Source of the DNA: Candidatus Accumulibacter necessarius
GTDB lineage: Bacteria; Pseudomonadota; Gammaproteobacteria; Burkholderiales; Rhodocyclaceae
Length of the DNA: 64,000 bases
Assembly (NCBI GenBank): GCA_017302435.1
Contig: JAFLDL010000019.1
Location: 19,963-83,962 of the forward strand
Reading direction: 5' to 3'
Shown here: in pieces, positions 1 through 8,089 of the stretch
Position numbering within the stretch: the stretch's first letter is position 1
How the letters are laid out: each line of letters opens with the position of its first letter
The notes under the pieces: generated by a model
Databases searched by the model: none
The model's input: only the letters and a program-made list of their open reading frames with translations
Told to the model about the DNA's origin: nothing
Translations under genes and position numbers: made by a program

Positions 1-738
1 CTCGGTCTCGTCGAGGACCAAGTTCGCAGCGGCCGCTTTGGCCGCCGTCACGAAACCGGCAACTCTGTCCTTCGTTTGCGTCGCGGATTGGGCTTGCATC
101 GCAGCCAGTTTTTCGCCCAGGGCGGCTTTGGCGTTCTCCGATTCCTGCGCCAGCTGCTCCCAGAACGCCTGGTCGTCGCGCACCTGTCGAAGCTTGTCGT
201 CCATTGACTGTGGCTGCTGTGCGGCCTCACAGTGGGCTTTCTGATAAGTCGCGAGTTCTCCGCTCAGGCGATCCAGTTCGGCGTGAAGTTCGCCGAAGTC
301 GTCGGCAGGTGCCGCAGGGGGGATGAACGGGCCACTCCTGAAACCGGGATCCTCGAAGCTACGGTGAAACCACACGCCGAGTTGCCAGGTGATCTTGAGC
401 GTGGCAAGCGCGCTGCGGTGGTCGCCGGCCAAGGTATGGCTTGCCGCGTTGCCGGCGCGCCGGACTTCGCCGAAGAGCTGGGCAATCTCGCGGGTGAGGA
501 TGCCCTGTTCCAGCAGGCGACGAATCAGATCGTACTGCGACTCCTCGGCAGAGACGAAAAGTCCGATACGCGTTGCGACGTGCTGTGCGAGCAATTCCGC
601 CAACTGCCTCAACTTCAGCAGCGACGTATTGGGGTCCTCGGTGAAGTAGCGCTCGGCCAGCAAACCCAGGCGCAGGAGTTGCTCGTCATGCGCCTTGAGG
701 TGGGCAAAATTGCCGGCGAGCGATGCGAGCGGCTTCAC
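1..738 (-). CDS. hsdR: Type I restriction endonuclease subunit R, N-terminal part (cut by window edge)
   Basis: The minus frame is open from a GTG at 738 to the window edge (246 codons seen). The protein begins MKPLASLAGNFAHLKAHDEQ and continues through TRIGLFVSAEES and AGNAASHTLAGDHRSAL. This is the DUF4145-like N-terminal region known from one class of HsdR proteins. A charged, Ala-rich coiled stretch follows, and the visible part ends in NLVLDETE, where HsdR normally enters its PD-(D/E)XK nuclease domain. A GGAG lies 8 bases before the GTG, which supports this start. It lies 54 bases downstream of senB on the same strand. The nuclease, helicase and HsdM-binding parts are outside the window. 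The family call is from remembered similarity. Confidence 0.75.
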   Translation of the reverse strand, partial: MKPLASLAGNFAHLKAHDEQLLRLGLLAERYFTEDPNTSLLKLRQLAELLAQHVATRIGLFVSAEESQYDLIRRLLEQGILTREIAQLFGEVRRAGNAASHTLAGDHRSALATLKITWQLGVWFHRSFEDPGFRSGPFIPPAAPADDFGELHAELDRLSGELATYQKAHCEAAQQPQSMDDKLRQVRDDQAFWEQLAQESENAKAALGEKLAAMQAQSATQTKDRVAGFVTAAKAAAANLVLDETE

Positions 739-791
739 TGGCGACGCTCCGCGAAGAGCGTCAGGACTATGCGAGCGCTTGTCGGCTGCAT

Positions 792-1808
792 TCAGTTCGT
801 TCCCAGCAAATCAGCGACCAGCCGCTGCAGCTCGGCGCGTTCGCGCGCCGGGGCGAACAGTGGCGCCCGATCGCGGCACTGCGTCGCCAGTCGCTGCAGG
901 AGGTGCTCACGCGGCGCGTCATCGCCGGCTGGTGCCGCAACCGTTTCCCGGCAGCGCAGCAGCAGTGCCACCAGTGCCTCGACGTCGTCGCACGGGAAGT
1001 AGCCCGCGTAATCGGCCCCCAGCATGCCGATGTTGCCGTCGACGGCCGAGGCGACTACCGGCGTGCCGCTCGCCGCGGCTTCCATGATCACATGCGCGCC
1101 GCCCTCGATGCGGCTGGCGTGGATCAGCAGGTGCGCGCGCTGGATTCGCCGGCGCACTGCCTCGTGTGGCAGACCGCCCAGCCAGCGATAGTTTGGCGCC
1201 GCCGCCATCGTTGCGCGTGCTTCGTCGCCGAGCGCCGGATCGAGTGCCTCACCGATGTGATCAATCAGGATGTCGCGCCGGCCCGCGAGTCGTCGGGCGG
1301 CGCCGAACAGCGTTTGGGGGGACTTCTCCTCGCGCAGGTGACCGACCATCAGTGCCCGCAGATAACGCGTCGACCGGGCCAGCGCTTGCCGGGCAGTGGT
1401 CGATTGGAAGATCACCCGCGCCTTGCCACGCACCGGCTCCGGCAGTGCCTGCGGCGCGAGCTCCTGCAGCACGACCAGCGCCTGCGCCAGCGCCAGCGAG
1501 CGCTGCGCGGCGGCGTCGGTGACGATGTCGCGATAGAGGTCGGTGCCGGTGAGGACTACCGCCAGCCCCCGCTGCGGATGCGCGGCGCTCCAGGCGGCAA
1601 TCGCCTCGGCCGAGCGGCGGGCGTGCAACGCGATCATCACCGCGTCGCCGGCCGCCTGCGCATCTGGCCAGGTCTTGCTGATGCGCACGCGGCAGAGGCC
1701 GGCAAGATGCCGCTGCCAGCGGCGGGCGGTCTGCCAGTTGCCGTTGTTGGCATCGCGCAGCGCCGGACTGATGATCACCAGTTGCGGCATACTGGAGGCC
1801 CTGCTCAT
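792..1808 (-). CDS. senB: SenB-type selenosugar synthase (glycosyltransferase)
   Basis: A 338-aa GT-B-like glycosyltransferase of the type earlier called 'TIGR04348 family'. It opens MPQLVIISPALRDANNGNWQ, the NGNWQTARRW signature of that group, and its C-terminal half has SRIEGGAHVIMEAAASGTPV, the family-4 donor-site signature. In the described selenoneine pathway SenB joins selenophosphate to a UDP-sugar (UDP-GlcNAc) to make a selenosugar. The next gene, divergent, is the SenA homologue, which strongly supports this role. ATG 1808 has GGAG 8 bases upstream; ATG 1790 is an alternative. The start lies only 16 bases from the senA start, so each promoter must extend into the neighbouring gene. 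A sulfur-using variant cannot be excluded from sequence alone. Confidence 0.82.
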   Translation of the reverse strand: MSRASSMPQLVIISPALRDANNGNWQTARRWQRHLAGLCRVRISKTWPDAQAAGDAVMIALHARRSAEAIAAWSAAHPQRGLAVVLTGTDLYRDIVTDAAAQRSLALAQALVVLQELAPQALPEPVRGKARVIFQSTTARQALARSTRYLRALMVGHLREEKSPQTLFGAARRLAGRRDILIDHIGEALDPALGDEARATMAAAPNYRWLGGLPHEAVRRRIQRAHLLIHASRIEGGAHVIMEAAASGTPVVASAVDGNIGMLGADYAGYFPCDDVEALVALLLRCRETVAAPAGDDAPREHLLQRLATQCRDRAPLFAPARERAELQRLVADLLGTN

Positions 1809-1824
1809 CGCTTCCGCTCCGCCA

Positions 1825-2985
1825 ATGAACACCAACCATGCCGAAGCCGCCCGCCGGGGCGGCCGCCAGATCCTCGCCGCAGCGCTGCAAGACAGCCGGG
1901 CGCGCACGCTGGCTCTGCTCGATGCCTACACCGCTGCGCTCGGCGATTCACTGCCGGTCCCCTGTTCGCCGCAGTTCAATCCGCCACTCTGGGAAGTCGG
2001 GCACGTCGGCTGGTTCCAGGACTACTGGCTTGCCCGCAACCGCCAGCGTGCGCATGGTATCGACTGTGACCCCGATCACCCACGTCCCGCCGGCCGTCTG
2101 CTGCAGGCCGACGCGCTGTATGACTCGAGCCGGGTCGCACACGCCACGCGTTGGCAACTGGATTTGCCGGATCTTGCTGCGACGCGTGCCTATCTGGCCG
2201 CGGGCCTGGCCGAAACGCTGTCGTTGCTCGCCGCCACAGCGGAAAGCGACGAGGCCTTGTACTTCTTCCGTCTGGTGCTGTTCCACGAGGACATGCACGG
2301 CGAAGCGGGCATCTACATGGCGCAGGCGCTCGACATTCCGCTGCCCGGCGCGTTGGCCGACGCGCTGCTCGCGCCCATTGTGGCGCCGCCGGCAGCGAGT
2401 TCGCTCGCCCTTCCTGCGCAGCCCTGGACGCTCGGCTGGCAGGGCGAAGGATTCGCCTTCGACAACGAACTGGCGCCGCAGCCAGTCGCGGTCGCCGCGT
2501 TCGAAATCGATGCCGAGGTCGTCAGCTGGCGACGCTACCTGCCCTTCGTCGAGCAGGTCGGCGCCGCGCCGCCGCGCTACCTGCGCCGGCAGGACGGCCG
2601 CTGGCAGCGCCGCGTTTTCGGCCAGTGGCACGACCTGCCGCTCGACGCGCCGGCAACGCATCTCAGCTGGAACGAAGCCGACGCCTGGTGCCGCTGGGCC
2701 GGTCGCCGGCTGCCAAGCGAGGCGGAGTGGGAGATAGTGGCGCTGACCCGGCCCGAGTTTCACTGGGGCGAGGTCTGGGAATGGACGGCCAGCCGCTTCC
2801 TCCCTTATCCCGGTTTCGTGGCACACCCTTACCGCGACTATTCGGCGCCCTGGTTCGGCGACCGCTATGTGCTGCGCGGTGCCAGCCGGGCGACCTCGCC
2901 GCGCCTGGCGCACCCCCGCTACCGCAACTACTTCACGCCCGAGCGCAACGACCTGCACAATGGCTTTCGCAGTTGCGCTGCCTAG
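1825..2985 (+). CDS. senA: SenA-type selenoneine synthase (EgtB-like nonheme iron enzyme)
   Basis: 386 aa with the EgtB/SenA layout. An N-terminal DinB-like bundle carries H60 in WEVGHVGWFQ and the iron-binding HxxxHxE set in FHEDMHGE (H154, H158, E160). A C-terminal formylglycine-generating-enzyme fold carries NEADAWCRWAGRRLPSEAEW, GEVWEWTAS and the ending ERNDLHNGFRSC. EgtB and SenA both use O2 and iron to put a chalcogen on hercynine; SenA uses the selenosugar made by SenB. Adjacency to senB, and the absence here of the egtA/egtC genes used by the mycobacterial ergothioneine route, favour SenA over EgtB. It converges with egtD, with 34 bases between the stops. ATG 1825 is preceded by GCTCCGCCA with no strong Shine-Dalgarno site. 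Confidence 0.82.
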   Translation: MNTNHAEAARRGGRQILAAALQDSRARTLALLDAYTAALGDSLPVPCSPQFNPPLWEVGHVGWFQDYWLARNRQRAHGIDCDPDHPRPAGRLLQADALYDSSRVAHATRWQLDLPDLAATRAYLAAGLAETLSLLAATAESDEALYFFRLVLFHEDMHGEAGIYMAQALDIPLPGALADALLAPIVAPPAASSLALPAQPWTLGWQGEGFAFDNELAPQPVAVAAFEIDAEVVSWRRYLPFVEQVGAAPPRYLRRQDGRWQRRVFGQWHDLPLDAPATHLSWNEADAWCRWAGRRLPSEAEWEIVALTRPEFHWGEVWEWTASRFLPYPGFVAHPYRDYSAPWFGDRYVLRGASRATSPRLAHPRYRNYFTPERNDLHNGFRSCAA

Positions 2986-3019
2986 CGCTTCCGTCCATGT
3001 CGCGGCCAGCGGCACTGGC

Positions 3020-3970
3020 TCACGCATGCGCCGCGAACACGGCAAACCAGCCACGCGCATCGCACCAGTGGCGCATCGCGGAAAAACCGGCGGCTGCGAG
3101 CAGCGCGGCGAAATCCTCCCGGCGCCACTTGTACGAGTTCTCGGTATGGATGCGCTCGGCCGCAGCGAAGCGCCGTTCACCGCCGGCCCAGCGCACCGTC
3201 GTCGCGCGCAGCGCTTCCAGATGCATCTCGATGCGTGACTCGGGTGCGTTGAAAAAGGCGACGTGGCGCCAGTCGGCAAGATCAAAGTCGGTGCCGGCGA
3301 GCCGGTTGAGATTCAGCAGCAGGTTGCGGTTGAACGCCGCGGTGACGCCGAGCGGATCGTCGTAGGCCGCTTCCAGGATTTCGGTTTCCTTGATCAGGTC
3401 AACGCCGATCAGCAGCGACCCGCCGTGACACTCGGCGTGCGCCTGGCACAGGAAGGTCAGCGCCGCTGCGGGCGTGAAATTGCCGATGCTGGAACCCGGG
3501 TAGAACAGCGTCCGCGGCCCGGCGCCGGCTTCGGCCGGTAGGTGCAGCGACGACGAGAAATCGAAACCGATGCCCAGCATCTCGATCGCCCGGTACTGCT
3601 GCTGGAGGTGCTGCAGCGACTCGCGCAGATAGTCCACCGAGATGTCCACCGCGACATAGCGCTGCACCCGCAGCGCCGCAAACAGCCGGGCAGCCTTCTC
3701 GCAGTTGCCGGCGCCGAGGTCGACCAGTGTCCGCACCGGGCCGAGTGCCGCCGCCATGCTGTCCTGGTGTTCGGCGAAGATCGTCGCCTCGGTGCGCGTC
3801 GGGTAGTACTCGGGCAGCTCGGTGATCGCGGCAAAGAGCCGCGAGCCGAGTGCGTCGTAGAGGTACTTGGGCGCGATGACCGCTGTCGGCGCCGACAGGC
3901 CGGCGAGCAGTTCGGCGCGGATCGCCGCCGGCTCGTCGTGCGCAAGCTGCAGCAGGCTGGGCGAAATCAC
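3020..3970 (-). CDS. egtD: L-histidine N-alpha-methyltransferase
   Basis: 316 aa, close to the usual EgtD length of about 320. EgtD trimethylates histidine to hercynine, the acceptor for SenA or EgtB. Visible landmarks are KYLYDALGSRLFAAITELPEYYPTRTE near the N-terminus, the SAM-binding VDLGAGNCEKA, the histidine-pocket GSSIGNF loop and the C-terminal HTENSYKW (conserved E and S). The start is inferred as GTG 3970, which overlaps the TGA of a 26-codon ORF in a GTGA junction; no in-frame ATG exists near the conserved N-terminus. With the upstream ATP-grasp gene and the micro-ORF it forms a translationally coupled chain, so hercynine supply is probably co-expressed with the ligase rather than with senA, which faces it. 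Confidence 0.9.
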   Translation of the reverse strand: MISPSLLQLAHDEPAAIRAELLAGLSAPTAVIAPKYLYDALGSRLFAAITELPEYYPTRTEATIFAEHQDSMAAALGPVRTLVDLGAGNCEKAARLFAALRVQRYVAVDISVDYLRESLQHLQQQYRAIEMLGIGFDFSSSLHLPAEAGAGPRTLFYPGSSIGNFTPAAALTFLCQAHAECHGGSLLIGVDLIKETEILEAAYDDPLGVTAAFNRNLLLNLNRLAGTDFDLADWRHVAFFNAPESRIEMHLEALRATTVRWAGGERRFAAAERIHTENSYKWRREDFAALLAAAGFSAMRHWCDARGWFAVFAAHA

Positions 3971-4047
3971 CGCGCGCCGTCCTTTGCCGCTTTGTTTCGG
4001 GTAACCGCCCGCGCCAGCTCTTGGTCGGGATGCAGCAGAGGGTTCAT
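3967..4047 (-). CDS. 26-aa micro-ORF between the ATP-grasp gene and egtD
   Basis: ATG 4047 to TGA 3967 encodes 26 residues beginning MNPLLHPDQELARAVTRN. Its ATG overlaps the stop of the ATP-grasp gene (ATGA) and its stop overlaps the GTG of egtD (GTGA). GGAG lies about 9 bases upstream of the ATG. Double four-base overlaps are typical of translationally coupled genes. It may encode a small peptide, or it may serve as a leader that delivers ribosomes to the weak GTG start of egtD. The product is hydrophilic, with no signal or membrane segment, and no family is recognised. Confidence 0.45.
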   Translation of the reverse strand: MNPLLHPDQELARAVTRNKAAKDGAR

Positions 4048-5456
4048 CGGGGGCTCTCCAGCGAAAGCGCAGGCAAGGGTAGCGGCTGATTGTAGGCTGT
4101 TTCCGCCGCCGGGTGCGCATAGGGGATCGTCCAGCCGAGCAATCGGCTGGCCGCCTCGCAGCGGGCACGCAGGTCGTGCGCGTCGTGCCCGCCCAGATGC
4201 AAAATGCCGTAACGGTAAGAGCCCAGCCACTTGAAATCGCGGGCGATCTGCGCGGGCGTTTTGGCGAAGCGGAAGAGCATTGCGTCGGGGAACTGCTGCG
4301 CCAGTTCGCGACGCTGCCACAAGCTCGGCATTGGCGGCTGCGCCGCCAGCTCGAAGCTGCGATAGACGAAGCTTGCCGCCGCCCCGGCGCTCGCTTCGGC
4401 ACGCGGCAAGAGGCGTGGGTCACACCCGTGAGCAAGTTCCAGGGCGACGCGGTGCAGATCGACGCCATCGACGCGCAGGTAGAGATCGGAAAACTGCGCG
4501 GCCATGCGCGGGTTGAACTCGATGACCGTCAGCCGGTCCCGTGCAGCGTCGTGGAAGAACTCCATGTTGAACAGACCGTGCGTGAAGCCGACGGCCTCGA
4601 GAAATCGCCGTGCGACGTCGACCGCCTGTTGGCGCGCCGCTGCCGGCAGCGCACAGGGATAGTCGAAGCGCATGAAGGCCTGCGTACCCGGATACATCAC
4701 CGATTCGACGAAGCCGAGCGCGTACAGTCGGCCGGCAAAGACGTAGCCGTCGAGGTTGTACTGCTGCCCGGCGACCGGCGCTTCGAGCATCAGCCGATGC
4801 GCGCTGCCAGCGGCCGGCAGGCGCACGCTGGCGATGCGCTCGAAGGGTTCGACCAGATGGCGGATCACCCACAGCTCCCAGGCACCGAAACGGGTCATTG
4901 CAGTCAGCTCGGCGCGATTATGCACCTTGCGCGCGAGCACCGAGAAGGCCGCTTTCACCGGCTTGATGAAGATCGGGTAGGCGATGCCGTCCGGTATCGG
5001 TTCACCGTAGCGCGCCGGCAAGGGCTCGGCCCACGTCGTCGCCTCCGGCGCCACCTCCTGCAGCACCCGTCGGGCGTGCAGCTTGTGCTGACAGGCGAGC
5101 ACCGCCTGCACCGGCGTCCCCGGCCAGCCCATGCGCTCGGCGAGCATCGCCGCGGCCAGCGCGCCGAATTGCTCGTGGTTGGAAGTCACCGCCTGCCAGT
5201 GTTTCCGTCGGGCCTTGCGCGCCAGTCGGTCGACGAAGCGCTGCAGGTCGAAACCGGCAAGGCGGGCGTTGCTGGGGAAGGTGAACAGGTCGAAACCGGC
5301 GCTGTCGGCTGGAAATTCCGTCTGCCAGCGGGAGAAACCGAGACGGTCCCAGTCGAAGTTGAACAATAGCAGCGTGCGCGGCGAAGCGTCCCGCCGCTGC
5401 TTCCCAGAAACGAGCTGGGACGCGGCGCCTTGCGCCTTCTTCGCCGGCGTCTTCAA
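4044..5456 (-). CDS. ATP-grasp domain ligase in the ergothioneine/selenoneine locus
   Basis: 470 aa. ATP-grasp features in order are a lysine in the N-terminal subdomain (ACQHKLHAR, about K125), the ATP-contacting IFIKPVKAAF (K165), FNMEFF (E299) and the metal-binding VIEFNPRMAAQ (E313, N315). ATP-grasp enzymes make acyl-phosphates and join carboxylates to amines or thiols. No known ergothioneine or selenoneine step uses one: EgtA is a different fold. Coupling to egtD suggests that the enzyme adds an amino acid or other carboxylate to hercynine, ergothioneine or selenoneine, or makes a related peptide; this is inference. The start is TTG 5456, preceded by GGGAG at 7 bases. No ATG occurs in the first 100 codons, so the TTG is well supported. 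Confidence 0.72.
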   Translation of the reverse strand: MKTPAKKAQGAASQLVSGKQRRDASPRTLLLFNFDWDRLGFSRWQTEFPADSAGFDLFTFPSNARLAGFDLQRFVDRLARKARRKHWQAVTSNHEQFGALAAAMLAERMGWPGTPVQAVLACQHKLHARRVLQEVAPEATTWAEPLPARYGEPIPDGIAYPIFIKPVKAAFSVLARKVHNRAELTAMTRFGAWELWVIRHLVEPFERIASVRLPAAGSAHRLMLEAPVAGQQYNLDGYVFAGRLYALGFVESVMYPGTQAFMRFDYPCALPAAARQQAVDVARRFLEAVGFTHGLFNMEFFHDAARDRLTVIEFNPRMAAQFSDLYLRVDGVDLHRVALELAHGCDPRLLPRAEASAGAAASFVYRSFELAAQPPMPSLWQRRELAQQFPDAMLFRFAKTPAQIARDFKWLGSYRYGILHLGGHDAHDLRARCEAASRLLGWTIPYAHPAAETAYNQPLPLPALSLESPR

Positions 5457-5717
5457 AGCCAGTCTCCCGCCACGGTTGCCTCCAGGCCCGTTGTCAGACC
5501 GCCACGAATTATAGGCGATCCCCGGTTGCCGGAGAGCTGGCCACTGCGGTTTCCTGCTTCAGCAGCGGTCGATGGGTTCTTCCTGAGCCATCGCACCGGG
5601 AAGGACGCCGCCAGCGCGTCGACCGGTTATCATGCCGCTGTCCGCCGGGATCAATGCCAGTCCTGCGTTTTCGCACGCGGTGCCCGGCAAGACGACTGTT
5701 GCCACCCAATCTGTTCC

Positions 5718-6386
5718 ATGACCGTGCCTCCAGAACCTCTCTCCGACGACGTCGTGCGTGCCCGTTCGCTGGCCAGGTATTGCCGGCGCGCCGCAAGCTA
5801 TGACAGTACCTGCGGCCCGACCTGGCCAATCCGCGAGCGCGCGATCGCTTCGCTGCAGTTGCAGCCCGGACAGGTGGTCCTCGATGTCGCCTGTGGCACC
5901 GGCCTGAGCCTGCCGCTGCTGCATGCCGCGGTGGGTGAAGCGGGCCGGGTCTACGGATTTGACCAGAGTCCCGAGATGCTGGCGCGGGCAGTTGCCCGGG
6001 TCGATGCCGCCGGCTGGCACAACGTCTGCCTGATCGAAACGGCGGCGCACGCGCTGGACCTGCCCGAGGCGATCGACGCGCTGCTCTTTCATTACACCCA
6101 CGATATCCTGCGTTCGCCCGCCGCCGTCGACCGGCTGCTCGCGCTGGCGCGTCCGGGAGCCGTGGTGGCGATTGCCGGGATCAAATATTTTCCGGGTTGG
6201 CTGGCACCGCTCAATCCCTGGGTCTATTTCAAAAATCGTGGCTACAACGGCAGCCCTGGCGAACTGAACTCACCCTGGGACCGCATCGCGCCGCGTCTGA
6301 CGCAATGGCAGTGGGTGCCGACCCAGTTCGGCATGGGGTATCTCGCTTCCGGTCGGGTCGACGAGCCGTCCGGGCGCGACCGATGA
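5718..6386 (+). CDS. Class I SAM-dependent methyltransferase
   Basis: 222 aa. The SAM-binding motif VVLDVACGTGLSLPLL lies about residues 54-69, followed by an acidic ribose-binding residue region (VYGFDQSPEM) and a motif IV-like DALLFHYTHD. It resembles UbiE/Coq5-type small-molecule methyltransferases, but the substrate cannot be read from sequence. It is divergent from the ATP-grasp gene across about 260 bases. Its TGA overlaps the ATG of the following sulfatase-fold gene (ATGA), so those two are co-translated. The chosen ATG gives a protein starting MTVPPEPLSDDVVRA; longer in-frame starts reach into the intergenic region without homology. Confidence 0.8.
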   Translation: MTVPPEPLSDDVVRARSLARYCRRAASYDSTCGPTWPIRERAIASLQLQPGQVVLDVACGTGLSLPLLHAAVGEAGRVYGFDQSPEMLARAVARVDAAGWHNVCLIETAAHALDLPEAIDALLFHYTHDILRSPAAVDRLLALARPGAVVAIAGIKYFPGWLAPLNPWVYFKNRGYNGSPGELNSPWDRIAPRLTQWQWVPTQFGMGYLASGRVDEPSGRDR

Positions 6387-8089
6387 CCGCGCCGGCCGGC
6401 GGTCCGGCAACGCTAATCACGGGCCGTCCGTGGCGGCGCGCCGCCGTCGCAGTGCTCGCGCTGCTCTTCCTCAACGGCATGCTCAGCTTCCGGGACTGGT
6501 GGCCGACCCCGGGCATCCTGCCGGACCACCGTCTGGCACCCGAATTCGTCCTGCTGTGGCTTGCGCTGCTGGCAGTGGTAGCCTGGCGCGGCAACCTTTC
6601 GCCACGCGCGCTGAGCCTCTTTGCGCTCGTCGATCTGCTCCTGGTGCTCGGGCGCTACGCCGATGTGACCGTGCACAGCCTGTTCGGGCGTCCGATCAAC
6701 CTTTACTGGGATGGCGTGCAGATTCCCCGCTTCCTCTGGGTTTCGGCGCAGGAACTGGCGTGGTGGCAGAGCACGGCCGTGCTGGCGGCGGTCGGTGTGC
6801 TGTTCGGGATCCTGTTCTGCTCGCTGCGCTGGGCGGTCGCCGTGTCGGCACGCGACGCCGTCCCCTTTGCCCTGCGGACTCCCTGGGCCTGGGCGATCAC
6901 GCTGGCGAGCGTGCTGTTGGTGTCGGCGAATCTGGCAGGCGTGCGCGCGACCTGGCCGATCGTCGCCAAACCGGTCCTGCCGACCTACTGGCGGCAGGCA
7001 CAACTGCTGGCGACCGCCTTTTCGCCGCAGCGGCAGGCCAGCCTGCTGCCTGCCTCGACCGCGGTCGATACCGCCCTGGCGGCTGCACCCGGAAGCGCCC
7101 TGGCCGCGCTTGGCGGGCGCGATGTCTACCTGATCATGCTCGAATCGCTTGGCGCGGTGGTGTACGACGACGCGCGCGCCGATGGCGCTCTGCGTGCAAG
7201 CCGCGAGCGCTTTGCCGCCGACATCGCGGCCAGTGGCCGGCAGGTGGTGTCGGCCTTCTTCCGCTCGCCGACCTTTGCCGGCGGGTCGGACCTGACGCAT
7301 CTGGGCCTGCTGTCGGGCATGGATCTCAGCGACCCGATGCGCCACGATGTCTTGCTGACCACGCGGCGGCCAACGCTGAACGCCCTCTTCCGGGCGCATG
7401 GCTACCAGACCTTCGGCCTCTATCCGGCGCTCGACTGGGAGTGGCCTGAACGCGCCTTCTACGATTTCGACGTCTTCCTGGCCCGCCGCGATCTGGGCTA
7501 TGCGGGGCCCTCCATGGGCTTCTGGCAGGTGCCCGACCAGTTCAGCGCGGCACGCTTCGAGCAGCTTCACCCACGCTGGAACGGTGCGCCGCCGCGCTTC
7601 GTTTTTTTCCCGACCATCACCTGCCACCTGCCGTTCAGCCAGGTGCCGCCCTATCAGCCGGACTGGTCGCGGGTGCTTGGACCGCAGCCCTTCGACGCGG
7701 CGGCAGTCCGCCGCGCACAGGCCGAGCAACCGAACTGGCTCAACATGTTCCCTGATTTTCTGCGCATGGTGGCCTATACCTACCAGTGGCTGGGCGCCTA
7801 TCTGCGCCAACCGTCGCCGCGCGAGGCGATCTACCTGCTGGTCGGGGATCATCAGCCGGCGGCAAACATCACCGGTGAAGTGGCGTCCTGGGATGTGCCG
7901 GTGCATATCGTCAGCAGCGATGACGAACTGCTCGCCCGCTTCATCGCGCAGGGTTTCCAGCCCGGGCTCGAGCCACCGCGGCAAGCGCTGGGCCCGCTGC
8001 ACCTGCTGACCGGGATGATGCTGCAGGCCTTCTCGGCGCCGGGCTATCGCCCGCCGTCATCGCTGCCGCTCGCGCAGGCGCGGCCTTGA
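6383..8089 (+). CDS. Membrane-anchored sulfatase-fold transferase (possible glucan phosphoglycerol transferase)
   Basis: 568 aa. The N-terminal third has about five hydrophobic segments. A periplasmic alkaline-phosphatase-superfamily domain follows, with VYLIMLESLGAVVYDD, the SPTFAGGSDLTHLGLLSGM stretch and the metal-site LVGDHQPAA. LTA synthase, phosphoethanolamine transferases and the OpgB phosphoglycerol transferase share this plan. The convergent neighbours are GH17 and GH17-GT2 genes of the periplasmic beta-glucan type, so decoration of that glucan with phosphoglycerol or a similar headgroup is a reasonable inference. It overlaps the end of the methyltransferase by four bases and its 3' end overlaps the convergent GH17 gene by 46 bases. 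A different acceptor such as a lipid is possible. Confidence 0.7.
   Translation: MTAPAGGPATLITGRPWRRAAVAVLALLFLNGMLSFRDWWPTPGILPDHRLAPEFVLLWLALLAVVAWRGNLSPRALSLFALVDLLLVLGRYADVTVHSLFGRPINLYWDGVQIPRFLWVSAQELAWWQSTAVLAAVGVLFGILFCSLRWAVAVSARDAVPFALRTPWAWAITLASVLLVSANLAGVRATWPIVAKPVLPTYWRQAQLLATAFSPQRQASLLPASTAVDTALAAAPGSALAALGGRDVYLIMLESLGAVVYDDARADGALRASRERFAADIAASGRQVVSAFFRSPTFAGGSDLTHLGLLSGMDLSDPMRHDVLLTTRRPTLNALFRAHGYQTFGLYPALDWEWPERAFYDFDVFLARRDLGYAGPSMGFWQVPDQFSAARFEQLHPRWNGAPPRFVFFPTITCHLPFSQVPPYQPDWSRVLGPQPFDAAAVRRAQAEQPNWLNMFPDFLRMVAYTYQWLGAYLRQPSPREAIYLLVGDHQPAANITGEVASWDVPVHIVSSDDELLARFIAQGFQPGLEPPRQALGPLHLLTGMMLQAFSAPGYRPPSSLPLAQARP

Noticed and set aside
232-1002. Plus-strand ORF of 256 codons at the left edge
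   Set aside because: It is antisense to the hsdR and senB coding frames, which have the family motifs.
3263-5369. Long plus-strand ORFs opposite egtD and the ATP-grasp gene
   Set aside because: Their text is composition-driven and the minus-strand frames carry the clear motifs.
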